A stretch of DNA of 64,000 nt from assembly GCF_000373625.1 (NCBI RefSeq), contig NZ_KB891988.1, positions 124,001 through 188,000 on the forward strand, in the 5' to 3' direction. The notes beneath the pieces are model-generated. The model was not told the DNA's origin and did not search any database. It saw only the letters and a program-made list of their open reading frames with translations. Made by a program: the position numbers and the translations under genes. Of this stretch, positions 10,405 to 19,436 are shown piece after piece (position 1 is the first letter of the stretch; every line of letters starts with the position of its first letter). The stretch comes from Streptomyces sp. LaPpAH-108 (lineage in GTDB: Bacteria > Actinomycetota > Actinomycetes > Streptomycetales > Streptomycetaceae).

Positions 10405-11694
10405 GTGAGCGACAACTCTGTAGTACTGCGGGTCGGCGACGGCGAGTACACCTATCCGGTGGTCGACAGCACCGTCGGTGACAAGGGCTTCGACATCGGG
10501 AAGCTCCGCGCCCAGACTGGTCTGGTCACCCTGGACAGCGGCTACGGCAACACGGCCGCGTACAAATCCGCGGTCACCTACCTCGACGGCGAGGCGGGCA
10601 TCCTCCGCTACCGCGGCTACCCGATCGAGCAGCTGGCCGAGCGCTCCACCTTCCTCGAGGTGGCGTACCTGCTCATCAACGGCGAGCTGCCCACCGTCGA
10701 CGAGCTGACGACGTTCAAGAACGACATCACGCGGCACACCCTGCTGCACGAGGACGTCAAGAACTTCTACCGGGGCTTCCCCCGCGACGCCCACCCGATG
10801 GCCATGCTGTCCTCGGTCGTCTCGGCGCTGTCCACCTTCTACCAGGACAGCCACAACCCCTTCGACGAGCAGCAGCGCGACCTCTCCACGATCCGCCTGC
10901 TCGCCAAGCTGCCGACGATCGCGGCGTACGCCTACAAGAAGTCGATCGGCCACCCGTTCGTCTACCCGCGCAACGACCTCGGCTACGTCGAGAACTTCCT
11001 GCGCATGACGTTCTCGGTCCCGGCCCAGGAGTACGACCTCGACCCGGTCGTGGTCTCCGCGCTCGACAAGCTGCTGATCCTGCACGCGGACCACGAGCAG
11101 AACTGTTCGACCTCCACGGTCCGCCTGGTCGGCTCCTCGCAGGCCAACATGTTCGCCTCCATCTCCGCGGGCATCAACGCGCTGTGGGGCCCGCTGCACG
11201 GCGGCGCCAACCAGTCGGTCCTGGAGATGCTGGAGGACATCCAGGCCAACGGCGGCGACGTCGACTCCTTCATCCGCAAGGTGAAGAACAAGGAGGACGG
11301 CGTCCGCCTGATGGGCTTCGGCCACCGGGTGTACAAGTCCTTCGACCCGCGCGCCAAGATCATCAAGGCCGCCGCGCACGACGTCCTCTCCGCGCTCGGC
11401 AAGTCCGACGAGCTGCTGGACATCGCGCTCAAGCTGGAGGAGCACGCGCTCTCCGACGACTACTTCGTCTCGCGCAACCTCTACCCGAACGTCGACTTCT
11501 ACACCGGCCTGATCTACCGGGCCATGGGCTTCCCGACCGAGATGTTCACGGTCCTGTTCGCCCTCGGCCGTCTGCCGGGCTGGATCGCCCAGTGGACCGA
11601 GATGATCAAGGAGCCCGGCTCCCGCATCGGCCGCCCGCGCCAGATCTACACGGGCGTGGTGGAGCGCGACTTCATCCCGGTGGAGGAGCGCTGA
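10405..11694 (+). CDS. citA: Citrate synthase
   Basis: A 429-residue type II citrate synthase that condenses acetyl-CoA with oxaloacetate to start the TCA cycle. Conserved blocks include GPLHGGANQSVLEML with an active-site His, MGFGHRVYKSFDPRA with the second His, and the C-terminal RIGRPRQIYTG. I start at the GTG at 10405 (VSDNSVVLR), preceded by AGGGA; a GTG four codons earlier would add residues I do not recall in Streptomyces homologues. It is monocistronic, with about 200 bp of upstream non-coding DNA and a strong hairpin about 90 bp after the stop. Confidence 0.96.
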   Translation: MSDNSVVLRVGDGEYTYPVVDSTVGDKGFDIGKLRAQTGLVTLDSGYGNTAAYKSAVTYLDGEAGILRYRGYPIEQLAERSTFLEVAYLLINGELPTVDELTTFKNDITRHTLLHEDVKNFYRGFPRDAHPMAMLSSVVSALSTFYQDSHNPFDEQQRDLSTIRLLAKLPTIAAYAYKKSIGHPFVYPRNDLGYVENFLRMTFSVPAQEYDLDPVVVSALDKLLILHADHEQNCSTSTVRLVGSSQANMFASISAGINALWGPLHGGANQSVLEMLEDIQANGGDVDSFIRKVKNKEDGVRLMGFGHRVYKSFDPRAKIIKAAAHDVLSALGKSDELLDIALKLEEHALSDDYFVSRNLYPNVDFYTGLIYRAMGFPTEMFTVLFALGRLPGWIAQWTEMIKEPGSRIGRPRQIYTGVVERDFIPVEER

Positions 11695-11774
11695 CCTCGG
11701 CGCCGTAAGGCGTTGATCTCCGGGGTGCCCCGCGGCGCCCCGGAGGCTGAGCTTCACAAAGAGCTGGGCTTCAA

Positions 11775-12250
11775 ACAGAAAGAAGAAGGCGCCCTGGCGC
11801 GTCGGTCCCCCCACGGGCCGACGTCCAGGGCGCCTTCCCATGCCCCGGTGCGGATTCCCCCCACGGGATCCGGGCCGGGCGCTCGGAGAGGGCAGCGCCT
11901 GAATTCGCTGCCTGAGCAGGGCGGGCGAACCCACCGCGCTCCAGTGATGCACAACGGTTGCGGTCTGCCGGGACAGCGCACGCTGGGAGGGCCGCTCAAA
12001 GCTTCCCGGTGTACGTGCCCCGGCAACGCATCTCTGGAGAAGTCCCCCAAGACGACTCCAGATGCCAGCCGGCGCCCCCCAAGACGCTGGACTGACACCG
12101 CCAACTTAGACCTTCGAACCCCTTCGATGGTTACGTTCGCATCACTGTGATCTGCGTCTCTTGCATATGTCCTTTAGGTGCACAAGAGCCCCGATACGAC
12201 GATCGGGTGCCCCAGCGTAAGGATGATGCGCGAGCCTTGTGAAGAGCTTA
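11775..12250 (-). ncRNA. Candidate structured small RNA transcribed leftward
   Basis: No credible protein gene lies between citA and copA. The minus strand ends in the strong U-tailed terminator at 11786-11836. Upstream of it are further self-complementary segments: CTGGAG with CTCCAG near 12033-12065, CCGGG with CCCGG arms around 11965-12028, and CCCGAT with ATCGGG near 12190-12210, enclosed by CACAAG and CTTGTG. Base composition is less GC-biased than neighbouring genes. It matches no RNA family I recognise (checked by eye for RNase P, 4.5S and tmRNA hallmarks). The 5' end is a guess. A long copA 3' UTR is the main alternative. Confidence 0.35.
11786..11836 (-). terminator. Long hairpin terminator, best read leftward
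   Basis: Two nested arm pairs, AAGGCGCCCTGG with CCAGGGCGCCTT and CGTCGG with CCGACG, enclose a C-rich loop. On the minus strand the hairpin is followed by a U-rich run (TTCTTCTTTCTGTTT), a textbook intrinsic terminator. On the plus strand the tail is only TTCCC, so it would end citA transcription less efficiently. Confidence 0.7.
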
Positions 12251-12323
12251 TGTGAGGCGCGGGCCCGACTCTAGGGGGACTCTTACTTCTCCCGGCCCGA
12301 ACCGCCGGTAACCAGGGGGTATT

Positions 12324-14576
12324 TCAGGCAAAGCGGCGCAGCCGCAGGCTGTTCGTGACGACGAACACGGACGAGAAGGCCATCGCGGCCCCCGCGATCA
12401 TGGGGTTCAGCAGCCCCGCGGCGGCCAGCGGCAGCGCGGCGACGTTGTACCCGAAGGCCCACACCAGGTTTCCCTTGATGGTGGCGAGGGTCTTGCGGGA
12501 CAGCCGGATGGCGTCCGCGGCCACCCGCAGATCGCCGCGCACCAGGGTCAGATCGCCCGCCTCGATGGCCGCGTCGGTCCCGGTGCCCATGGCGAGTCCG
12601 AGGTCCGCGGCGGCGAGGGCCGCCGCGTCGTTGACGCCGTCCCCCACCATGGCCACGGTCCGCCCCTCGCGCTGGAGGCGCCGTACCGCCTCCACCTTGT
12701 CCTCGGGGAGGACGTCCGCGATCACCTCGTCGATGCCGACTTCCCGCGCGACCGTCTTTGCGACCGTGCGGTTGTCGCCGGTGAGCAGGACCGGGGTGAG
12801 GCCGAGGGCGCGCAGCGCGCGCACCGCCTCGGCGCTGGTGTCCTTGACCGCGTCCGCGACGGCCAGCACCGCGCGGGCGCGCCCGTCCCAGCTGACCGCG
12901 ACGGCCGTACGGCCCGCCTCCTCGGTCAGGGCGCGGGCGGCGACCAGTTCCTCGAACAGCTTGTGGTCGAGGCGCCCCACGACCACGTCATGGCCCTCCA
13001 CACGGCCGCGTACGCCCCGTCCGGGGACGTTCTCGAAGTGCTCGACCGGCGGCAGCGTGCCGACCCGCTCCTCCGCGCCTGCGGCGATCGCGCGCGCTAC
13101 AGGGTGCTCGGAGGCGTGCTCCAGGGCTCCGGCGAGCCGCAGCACCTCCGTCTCGTCCTCGCCGAAGGCGGTGTGCACCTCCTGGAGGGTCATCCGGCCG
13201 GTGGTGACGGTGCCGGTCTTGTCCAGCAGGACGGTGTCGACGCGGCGCGTGGACTCCAGGACCTCGGGGCCCTTGATGAGGATGCCGAGCTGGGCGCCCC
13301 GCCCGGTGCCGACCATCAGCGCGGTCGGGGTGGCGAGGCCGAGCGCGCACGGGCAGGCGATGATCAGGACGGCGACGGCGGCGGTGAACGCGGCGGCCGT
13401 GTCCCCGGTGACCCCGAGCCAGACCCCGAAGGTGCCGAGCGCGATCAGGATGACGACGGGCACGAACACGGCGGAGATCCGGTCGGCGAGCCGCTGCACC
13501 TGCGCCTTGCCGTTCTGCGCGTCCTCCACCAGGCGGGCCATCCGGGCGAGCTGGGTGTCCGCGCCCACCCGGGTCGCCTCCACCACCAGGCGGCCACCCG
13601 CGTTGACGGTCGCGCCGGTGACCTTGTCGCCGGGGCCCACGTCCACGGGGACGGACTCGCCGGTCAGCATGGAGGCGTCCACGGCCGAGACGCCCTCGGC
13701 CACGGTGCCGTCGGTGGCGATCTTCTCGCCGGGCCGTACGATGAACCGGTCGCCCACGGCCAGCGAGGACACCGGCACCCGCACCTCGCGGCCCGCGCGC
13801 AGGACGGTCACGTCCTTGGCGCCCAGCTCCATCAGCGCCCGCAGCGCGGCCCCCGCACGGCGCTTGGAGCGGGCCTCCAGATAGCGGCCGAGCAGGATCA
13901 GCGCGATGACACCGGAGGCGACCTCCAGATAGATCGCGGAGGCGCCCTCGGTGCGCGAGACCGTGAAGCGGAAGGAGTCGTGCATCCCGGCCATGCCCGC
14001 GTCACCGAAGAACAGCGCCCACAGCGACCAGCCGAACGCGGCCAGCGTGCCGACCGAGACCAGGGTGTCCATGGTGGCCGCGCCGTGCCGCAGATTGGTC
14101 CAGGCGGCCCGGTGGAAGGGCAGCCCGCCCCAGACGACGACGGGCGCGGCCAGGGTCAGCGAGAGCCACTGCCAGTTGGTGAACTGGAGCGCCGGGACCA
14201 TGGCGAGCAGGACGACCGGGACGGCGAGGGCGACGGAGACGAGCAGCCGCTGCCTGAGCGCGGCCGTCTCCGGGTCGCGCTCCTCGGCGCTCTCCCCGGC
14301 CGTCTCCTGCGGCTCGGGCTCCGGGGGCGGCGGCTCCTCGGCGGTGTAGCCGGTCTTCACGACGGTGGCGATCAGGTCGGCGACCCGCACGCCGGGGCCG
14401 TAGCTGACCTTGGCCTTCTCCGTGGCGTAGTTGACGGTGGCGCTCACGCCGTCCATGCGGTTGAGCTTCTTCTCCACCCGGGCGGCGCAGGACGCGCAGG
14501 TCATGCCGCCGACGAGCAGCTCGACCTGCGAGGTGGTGCCGTCCGCCTGCCGTGTCTCTTCGGTGGTGCTGGTCAT
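12324..14576 (-). CDS. copA: Copper-exporting P1B-type ATPase
   Basis: A 750-residue Cu(I) efflux pump of the cytoplasmic membrane. The N-terminal metal-binding domain has GMTCASC (Cys 27 and 30). The core has MLTGES (actuator), [13 protein letters not shown] (metal-site CPC), DKTGTVTTG (phosphorylated Asp), HASEHP and [10 protein letters not shown]. Near the C-terminus FGYN and MAFSS are the extra ligand motifs of the Cu(I) subgroup. The ATG at 14576 has GGAG 8 nt upstream; the longer open frame runs through copZ and is not used. It lies downstream of copZ with a 125-bp gap and is probably cotranscribed with it under copper control. Confidence 0.95.
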   Translation of the reverse strand: MTSTTEETRQADGTTSQVELLVGGMTCASCAARVEKKLNRMDGVSATVNYATEKAKVSYGPGVRVADLIATVVKTGYTAEEPPPPEPEPQETAGESAEERDPETAALRQRLLVSVALAVPVVLLAMVPALQFTNWQWLSLTLAAPVVVWGGLPFHRAAWTNLRHGAATMDTLVSVGTLAAFGWSLWALFFGDAGMAGMHDSFRFTVSRTEGASAIYLEVASGVIALILLGRYLEARSKRRAGAALRALMELGAKDVTVLRAGREVRVPVSSLAVGDRFIVRPGEKIATDGTVAEGVSAVDASMLTGESVPVDVGPGDKVTGATVNAGGRLVVEATRVGADTQLARMARLVEDAQNGKAQVQRLADRISAVFVPVVILIALGTFGVWLGVTGDTAAAFTAAVAVLIIACPCALGLATPTALMVGTGRGAQLGILIKGPEVLESTRRVDTVLLDKTGTVTTGRMTLQEVHTAFGEDETEVLRLAGALEHASEHPVARAIAAGAEERVGTLPPVEHFENVPGRGVRGRVEGHDVVVGRLDHKLFEELVAARALTEEAGRTAVAVSWDGRARAVLAVADAVKDTSAEAVRALRALGLTPVLLTGDNRTVAKTVAREVGIDEVIADVLPEDKVEAVRRLQREGRTVAMVGDGVNDAAALAAADLGLAMGTGTDAAIEAGDLTLVRGDLRVAADAIRLSRKTLATIKGNLVWAFGYNVAALPLAAAGLLNPMIAGAAMAFSSVFVVTNSLRLRRFA

Positions 14577-14701
14577 GTCCGGACTCCAGACATCGGACCG
14601 GGCCGTACGGAATCCAGTATGAGCTGGTCGGTACGGCCCGGTCGGGGAAGGTGTGTCACCGGCCGCGCGCGGAGGCGTGGGCCGGGGCGTGACCGGTGCC
14701 G

Positions 14702-14941
14702 TCAGGCGCGGCCGGCCAGCTCGAAGCCGGCCTCGTCGACGGCGGCGCGGACGGCCTCCTCGTCGAGCGGGGCGGCGGAGACGACCGTGACCTCGCCGGT
14801 CGAGGCGACGGCCTTGACCGAGCTGACGCCGGGGATCTCGGAGATCTCGGCGGAGACGGAGCCCTCGCAGTGGCCGCAGCTCATGCCGCTCACCTGGTAG
14901 ACGGCGGTGACGGAGCCCGGGGTGTCGGTCTGGGCGCTCAT
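14702..14941 (-). CDS. copZ: Copper chaperone with heavy-metal-associated domain
   Basis: A 79-residue single HMA domain. GMSCGHC contains the paired Cys residues that bind Cu(I); the rest follows the ferredoxin-like pattern ([26 protein letters not shown]). CopZ proteins carry Cu(I) in the cytosol and pass it to the CopA metal-binding domain, or to CsoR-type regulators. It is the first gene of the leftward copper operon and starts about 85 bp downstream of the CsoR-like palindrome. The csoR gene itself is not in this window. Confidence 0.93.
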   Translation of the reverse strand: MSAQTDTPGSVTAVYQVSGMSCGHCEGSVSAEISEIPGVSSVKAVASTGEVTVVSAAPLDEEAVRAAVDEAGFELAGRA

Positions 14942-15024
14942 GTCGTTCTCCTCGTCGGACGTGCGTGGGGCGGGGCCGGTGTGGCCGGTGGGGTTCTCGG
15001 GGAACCCTCACCTCTGTCAACACT

Positions 15025-15041
15025 ATACCCCTAGGGGGTAT
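15025..15041. promoter_or_regulatory. CsoR-type copper-responsive operator
   Basis: ATACCCCTAGGGGGTAT is a near-perfect palindrome of the G-tract type bound by CsoR repressors (TACCC/GGGTA half-sites). Its place upstream of copZ-copA fits derepression of chaperone and pump when Cu(I) binds CsoR. Confidence 0.75.
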
Positions 15042-15112
15042 TCCCCAAGGGCTCCCCGATGATGGGTGAATCCTCCCGCAGCCTATGTATACGCGCGCTT
15101 TGTCGCAGTGCG

Positions 15113-15160
15113 GCGAACGCCCGCACACCGCCCCTCGGGGGACGATGTACGGGCGTTCGC
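15113..15160 (-). terminator. Putative hairpin terminator after the small HTH gene
   Basis: GCGAACGCCCG at 15113-15123 pairs with CGGGCGTTCGC at 15150-15160, 23 bp after the stop of the leftward HTH gene. There is no strong U-run, so efficiency is uncertain. Confidence 0.45.
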
Positions 15161-15182
15161 GGTACGGGATGGTGACGGAGGC

Positions 15183-15380
15183 TCAGTCTCTGCGGCCACG
15201 GTTTCCGGGGCGCGAGGCGACCCAGGCGCGCACCGTGTCGGCGTACCAGTAGGGCTTGCCGCCCTCCACGAGGTCGGGCGGGGGCAGCAGGCCGTGTTTG
15301 CGATAGGACCGCACGGTGTCCGGCTGCACCCGGATGTGCGCCGCGATCTCCTTGTAGGACCAGAGCCTTCGGTCGGTCAT
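15183..15380 (-). CDS. Small MerR/excisionase-like helix-turn-helix protein
   Basis: A 65-residue protein consisting almost only of a winged HTH: LWSYKEIAAHIRVQPDTVRSYRKHG is the helical core and the C-terminus is basic (RPGNRGRRD). The DNA-binding assignment is clear, the targets are unknown. The ATG at 15380 has GGGAGG 8 nt upstream, whereas the much longer frame runs antisense through nothing recognisable and into the next gene. Proteins of this size (AlpA/excisionase-like) occur on mobile elements, but streptomycetes also carry chromosomal copies, and no phage gene is adjacent. Confidence 0.75.
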   Translation of the reverse strand: MTDRRLWSYKEIAAHIRVQPDTVRSYRKHGLLPPPDLVEGGKPYWYADTVRAWVASRPGNRGRRD

Positions 15381-15676
15381 GAGTCGCACCTCCCTGCGCG
15401 CGCGCCACGGGCACGGCCGGGGGCGGCCGTCGGGGGACCGGGCGCAGCGCTGGTGATCACAAGCCTGTGCCGACTCAACGACACAGAGTGACCACCGGGA
15501 GGGGTTTGTGGGCCGGGTGTGACGGAGGGCCCGCGTAAGCGCGACGTATGTGACAGGAGGGGTGTATTCGTGACGGAACCGCAGCCGATCAGTATGACGA
15601 GCGGCGGGCGTGGGAGATTGACGCGGCGGGGGTCCGGGTGTCCCGGCCGGTGCCGTCCGCCAACCTCCGGTGCGCG

Positions 15677-16591
15677 TCATACCCCGCACGAGCGCAGGAA
15701 CGCCCGGGTCCGCCGCGCGATCGGCAGCGGACGGTCCGGCGCGCACGGGTACATGTCCTGCTCGACGATCGCGAACAGGTCGGTGTCCAGGCGGGCCGCC
15801 GCCTCCAGGACCGGGCCGAGCGCGGGCACCCCGGCGGGCGGCTCGCACATCACGCCCCGCGCGACCGCAGGACCGAACGGCGTGCCCTCGGCGCGCACCC
15901 CGGCCAGGATCTCCGGGTCCACCTGCTTGAGGTGGAGGTAGCCGATCCGCTCGCCGTAGGTCTCGATCAGCTTGACGCTGTCGCCGCCGCAGTAGGCGTA
16001 GTGCCCGGTGTCCAGGCAGAGCGAGACGTCGGCGGAGTCGGTGCCGTCCAGGAAACGGGTGACGTTCTCCTCGGTGTCGATGTGGGTGTCGGCGTGCGGG
16101 TGGACGGCGATCGTCAGGCCGTACCGCTCGCGCACCTCGCGGCCCAGCCGTTCGGTCAGCGAGGTGAGGTTCCGCCACTGCTCCGCCGTCAGCTCGGACG
16201 GCTCCAGCACCTCGCCGGTCTTGTCGTCGCGCCAGAAGGAGGGGATGACGACGAGATGGCGGGCGCCCGTCGCCCGGGTGAGGTCCGCGATGGCCGCGAC
16301 GTGCTCCCAGGTCCTCTCCCAGACCGCCGGGCCGTGGTGCAGCCCGGTGAAGACCGTGCCCGCGGACACCTTCAGGCCGCGCCGGGCGGTCTCCTCGGCG
16401 AGCACGGCCGGATCGGTGGGCAGATAGCCGTACGGGCCCAGCTCGATCCACTCGTACCCGGCGTCCGCGACCTCGTCGAGGAAGCGCCGCCAGGGCACCT
16501 GCCGGGGGTCGTCCGGGAACCACACACCCCAGGAGTCGGGGGCCGATCCGACGCGGATACGGGACAGTGAGGAAGTCGGCAGCGACGTCAT
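15677..16591 (-). CDS. Sugar phosphate isomerase/epimerase, IolE/IolH type
   Basis: A 304-residue TIM-barrel protein of the xylose-isomerase-like family. The N-terminal APDSWGVWF, the metal-site HPHADTHIDTEEN, the LCLDTGHYAYCGGD block and the C-terminal VEQDMYP are typical of inosose dehydratase-like enzymes. It likely acts early in myo-inositol breakdown, converting scyllo-inosose to the diketone, but IolH-like isomerases share these motifs. It is divergent from iolC across a 127-bp promoter region, supporting a pathway role. The ATG lacks a clear ribosome site, so translation may be leaderless or start slightly downstream. Confidence 0.8.
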   Translation of the reverse strand: MTSLPTSSLSRIRVGSAPDSWGVWFPDDPRQVPWRRFLDEVADAGYEWIELGPYGYLPTDPAVLAEETARRGLKVSAGTVFTGLHHGPAVWERTWEHVAAIADLTRATGARHLVVIPSFWRDDKTGEVLEPSELTAEQWRNLTSLTERLGREVRERYGLTIAVHPHADTHIDTEENVTRFLDGTDSADVSLCLDTGHYAYCGGDSVKLIETYGERIGYLHLKQVDPEILAGVRAEGTPFGPAVARGVMCEPPAGVPALGPVLEAAARLDTDLFAIVEQDMYPCAPDRPLPIARRTRAFLRSCGV

Positions 16592-16641
16592 GGGCGCCAG
16601 CGTGGGCGTCTGCCGGAAGGGGTGTCAATACCTGGTCCGAA

Positions 16642-16651
16642 TGTCCGGACA
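16642..16651. promoter_or_regulatory. Palindrome in the divergent iol promoter region
   Basis: TGTCCGGACA is a perfect 10-bp palindrome six bases upstream of the iolC -35 element. It is placed to serve as an operator for a regulator of both divergent iol transcripts; no regulator gene is adjacent. Confidence 0.4.
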
Positions 16652-16656
16652 AAACA

Positions 16657-16686
16657 TTGACAGGGCTCACCGGACCGGACTAGAAC
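16657..16686 (+). promoter_or_regulatory. Vegetative-type promoter for iolC
   Basis: TTGACA (16657-16662) and TAGAAC (16681-16686) are separated by 18 bp, a good match to the principal sigma factor consensus. This predicts a leader of about 25 nt before the iolC ATG at 16719. Confidence 0.65.
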
Positions 16687-16718
16687 ACCGGGAAGAGACC
16701 CGGGACGAAGGGGAGCCG

Positions 16719-17669
16719 ATGGCGTACGACCTGATCACCATGGGGCGGATCGGGGTGGACCTCTACCCCCTCCAGAGCGGGGTTCCGCTCGACCGGGTGT
16801 CGTCCTTCGGCAAGTTCCTCGGCGGCTCGTCGACCAACGTCGCGGTCGCCGCCGCCCGGCTGGGGCTGCGCACCGCCGTGATCACCCGTACCGGCGCCGA
16901 CCCCTTCGGCGACTACCTCCACGAGGCGCTGCGCGGCTTCGGCGTGGACGACCGCTGGGTCACTCCGGTCCCCGGACTGCCCACCCCGGTCACCTTCTGC
17001 GAGATCTTCCCGCCGGACGACTTCCCGCTCTACTTCTACCGGCAGCCCAAGGCCCCCGACCTGGAGATCCACCCCGGCGAACTCGACCTGGACGCGATCC
17101 GGGAAGCCCGCGTCTTCTGGATGACGGGGACGGGCCTGAGCGAGGAGCCGAGCCGTACGTCCACTCTCGATGCCCTCGCCCACCGCGCCCGCTCCGGGCT
17201 CACCGTCTTCGACCTGGACTGGCGGCCGATGTTTTGGCAGGACCCCGACACCGCCCGCCCCTTCTACGCCGAGGCCCTGCGCCACGCCACGGTGGCCGTC
17301 GGCAACCTGGACGAGGTGGAGATCGCCACCGGCGTCCGCGACCCGCACGCCGCCGCCGAGGCGCTGCTGGCCGCCGGGGTGGAGCTGGCCGTGGTCAAAC
17401 AGGGCCCCAAGGGAGTGCTCGCGGTCAGCAGGGACGGCGAGAGCGCCGAGGTGCCCCCGCTGCCCGTCACCGTCCTCAACGGTCTCGGCGCGGGGGACGC
17501 GTTCGGCGGCGCGCTGTGCCACGGGCTGCTGGCAGGGTGGGACCTGGAGACGGTGATGCGGCACGCGAACGCGGCGGGCGCCATCGTGGCCTCGCGCCTG
17601 GAGTGCTCCTCCGCGATGCCCACCCCGGACGAGATCGAGGCCGCGCTCTCCGCCGGAGCGGTCCGGTGA
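16719..17669 (+). CDS. iolC: 5-dehydro-2-deoxygluconokinase
   Basis: A 316-residue PfkB-family kinase. GGSSTNVAVAAARLGL is the substrate loop and LGAGDAFGGALCHGL the catalytic C-terminal motif. In inositol catabolism IolC phosphorylates 5-dehydro-2-deoxy-D-gluconate. The N-terminal ITMGRIGVDLYP is typical of IolC rather than ribokinase. The ATG at 16719 has AAGGGGAG five bases upstream and is preferred to an in-frame start 43 codons earlier that overlaps the promoter. It heads the rightward iol operon and overlaps the next gene as GTGA. Confidence 0.93.
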   Translation: MAYDLITMGRIGVDLYPLQSGVPLDRVSSFGKFLGGSSTNVAVAAARLGLRTAVITRTGADPFGDYLHEALRGFGVDDRWVTPVPGLPTPVTFCEIFPPDDFPLYFYRQPKAPDLEIHPGELDLDAIREARVFWMTGTGLSEEPSRTSTLDALAHRARSGLTVFDLDWRPMFWQDPDTARPFYAEALRHATVAVGNLDEVEIATGVRDPHAAAEALLAAGVELAVVKQGPKGVLAVSRDGESAEVPPLPVTVLNGLGAGDAFGGALCHGLLAGWDLETVMRHANAAGAIVASRLECSSAMPTPDEIEAALSAGAVR

Positions 17670-18583
17670 GCGGGGGCCGGACCGCCGACGGCGTACGGGT
17701 GGATGTCTCCACCCTCGTCCACCTCCGCACCCGTCACCCCGAAGCCGTCGCCGAGGCCGCCGCCCGCCGCATCCGGCGTCCGCTGCTCCGGGCCAGTGAG
17801 CGGCTGCTGATCGTGGCCGCCGACCATCCCGCCCGGGGCGCGCTCGGGGCGGGCGGCCGGGAGTTCGCCATGGCCAACCGGGCCGACCTGCTGGAGCGGC
17901 TGTGTCTCGCGCTGTCCCGGCCGGGCGTGGACGGGGTGCTGGCCACCGCCGACATCCTGGACGACCTGCTGCTGCTCGGCGCCCTGGACGGCAAGGTCGT
18001 CCTGGGGTCCATGAACCGGGGCGGACTCCAGGGCGCGCGCTTCGAGCTGGACGACCGCTTCACCGGCCACCGCCCGCAGGACATCGAGCGGCTGCGCTTC
18101 GACGCGGGCAAGCTGCTGCTGCGCATCGACTACGACGACCCGGGCTCCCTGGCCACCCTGGAGAGCGCGGCCCGCGCGGTCGACGCGATGGCGGAGCGCC
18201 GACTCCCGGTGTTCATCGAGCCGTTCCTCAGCGGACGCGCCCCGGACGGACGGCTGCGCAACGATCTCTCCGCCGCGGCCGTCACCCGCTCCCTCGCCAT
18301 CGCCTCCGGACTCGGCGGCACCTCCGCCTACACCTGGCTGAAGGTGCCCGTCACCGAGAACCCCGACGACATGGCCGAGGTCATGGCCACCACCACCCTG
18401 CCCGCCGTCCTGCTCGGCGGCGAGGCCGGGGGCTCGGCCGAGGAGCAGGCAGCCGCCTACGAGAAGTGGCGCGGCGCGCTCCAACTGCCCACCGTGCGCG
18501 GCCTGGTGGTCGGCCGCTCGCTGCTGTACCCGGCGGACGGCGACGTGGCCGCCGCCGTGGACACCGCCGCCGGACTGCTGTGA
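17666..18583 (+). CDS. Aldolase-like (beta/alpha)8 protein of the inositol operon (Cgl0159-like)
   Basis: A 305-residue protein resembling class I aldolases of the DeoC/LacD fold: IVAADHPARG near the start, a Lys in TYTWLKVPV near the expected Schiff-base strand, and a phosphate-binding-like VRGLVVGRSLLY at the end. Position between iolC and iolB suggests it is the IolJ-type aldolase that splits 2-deoxy-5-keto-gluconate 6-phosphate into DHAP and malonate semialdehyde. The step is inferred. The start is a GTG overlapping the iolC stop by 4 bp, so the pair is coupled. Confidence 0.8.
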   Translation: MSGGRTADGVRVDVSTLVHLRTRHPEAVAEAAARRIRRPLLRASERLLIVAADHPARGALGAGGREFAMANRADLLERLCLALSRPGVDGVLATADILDDLLLLGALDGKVVLGSMNRGGLQGARFELDDRFTGHRPQDIERLRFDAGKLLLRIDYDDPGSLATLESAARAVDAMAERRLPVFIEPFLSGRAPDGRLRNDLSAAAVTRSLAIASGLGGTSAYTWLKVPVTENPDDMAEVMATTTLPAVLLGGEAGGSAEEQAAAYEKWRGALQLPTVRGLVVGRSLLYPADGDVAAAVDTAAGLL

Positions 18584-18590
18584 GGGCCGC

Positions 18591-19436
18591 ATGACGACCA
18601 GCGACGGACTGCATCTGCCCGCCGGGACCGCGGCGAGCGGCCCCTACGTGCTCGACGTCGGCCCCACCCCAGGCCCTACTCCAGGCCCCGGCCCCGGCCG
18701 CCCCGGCTGGGCGCACACCGCCCTGCGCGTCGTCCGCCTCGAACCCGGTGCCACGCATACCTTCGACACCGGGGACACCGAGTGGATCATGCTGCCCCTG
18801 CACGGTGCATGTACCGTACAAATTGACGACACCATGTTTCGGATCCAGGGCCGGGAAAGCGTGTTCGCGCAGGTCAGCGACTTCGCGTACGCACCCCGTG
18901 ACGCCCGGGTCCAGATCGCCTCCGGCGCGGGAGGCCGCTTCGCCCTGGCAGGAGCGAAGTGCGAGCGACGACTCCCCGCCCGCTACGGCCCCGCGCCGGA
19001 GGTCCCCGTCGAAGAGCGCGGCAGCGGCAGCTGCGCCCGCCGGGTGCGCAACTTCGCCGCCGCCGACACCTTCGACTGCGACCGGCTCATCGCCGTCGAG
19101 GTCATCACCCCCGGCGGCAACTGGTCCTCGTACCCGCCGCACAAGCACGACGAGCACCTGCCGGGGGAGGAGTCCGAGCTGGAGGAGATCTACTACTTCG
19201 AGATCGAGGACGGCGGCCTCGGCTACCAGCGGGTCTTCCCCTCCCGCGAGGGCGGCGCCGATGTGCTCGCCGAGGTCCGCACGGGTGACGTGGTGCTCGT
19301 CCCGGACGGCTGGCACGGCCCGTCGATCGCCCAGCCGGGCCACGCCATGTACTACCTGAACGTCATGGCGGGCCCCGGCGCCACCCGCGAATGGCGCATC
19401 CGCTTCCACCCGGACCACGCAGGGGGTTACCAGTGA
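18591..19436 (+). CDS. iolB: 5-deoxy-glucuronate isomerase
   Basis: A 281-residue bicupin protein of the KduI/IolB family. The metal-binding stretch PPHKHDEHLPGEESELEEIYYF in the second half supplies the His and Glu ligands, and VVLVPDGWHGP is the second cupin motif. It converts 5-deoxy-D-glucuronate to 5-dehydro-2-deoxy-gluconate, the substrate of IolC. It starts seven bases after the aldolase-like gene and overlaps iolD by 4 bp, in a tightly packed catabolic operon. Confidence 0.92.
   Translation: MTTSDGLHLPAGTAASGPYVLDVGPTPGPTPGPGPGRPGWAHTALRVVRLEPGATHTFDTGDTEWIMLPLHGACTVQIDDTMFRIQGRESVFAQVSDFAYAPRDARVQIASGAGGRFALAGAKCERRLPARYGPAPEVPVEERGSGSCARRVRNFAAADTFDCDRLIAVEVITPGGNWSSYPPHKHDEHLPGEESELEEIYYFEIEDGGLGYQRVFPSREGGADVLAEVRTGDVVLVPDGWHGPSIAQPGHAMYYLNVMAGPGATREWRIRFHPDHAGGYQ

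Noticed and set aside
12310..12323. GGGGGTAT after the copA stop as a second CsoR site
   Set aside because: Only one half-site is good and there is no promoter or gene start next to it.
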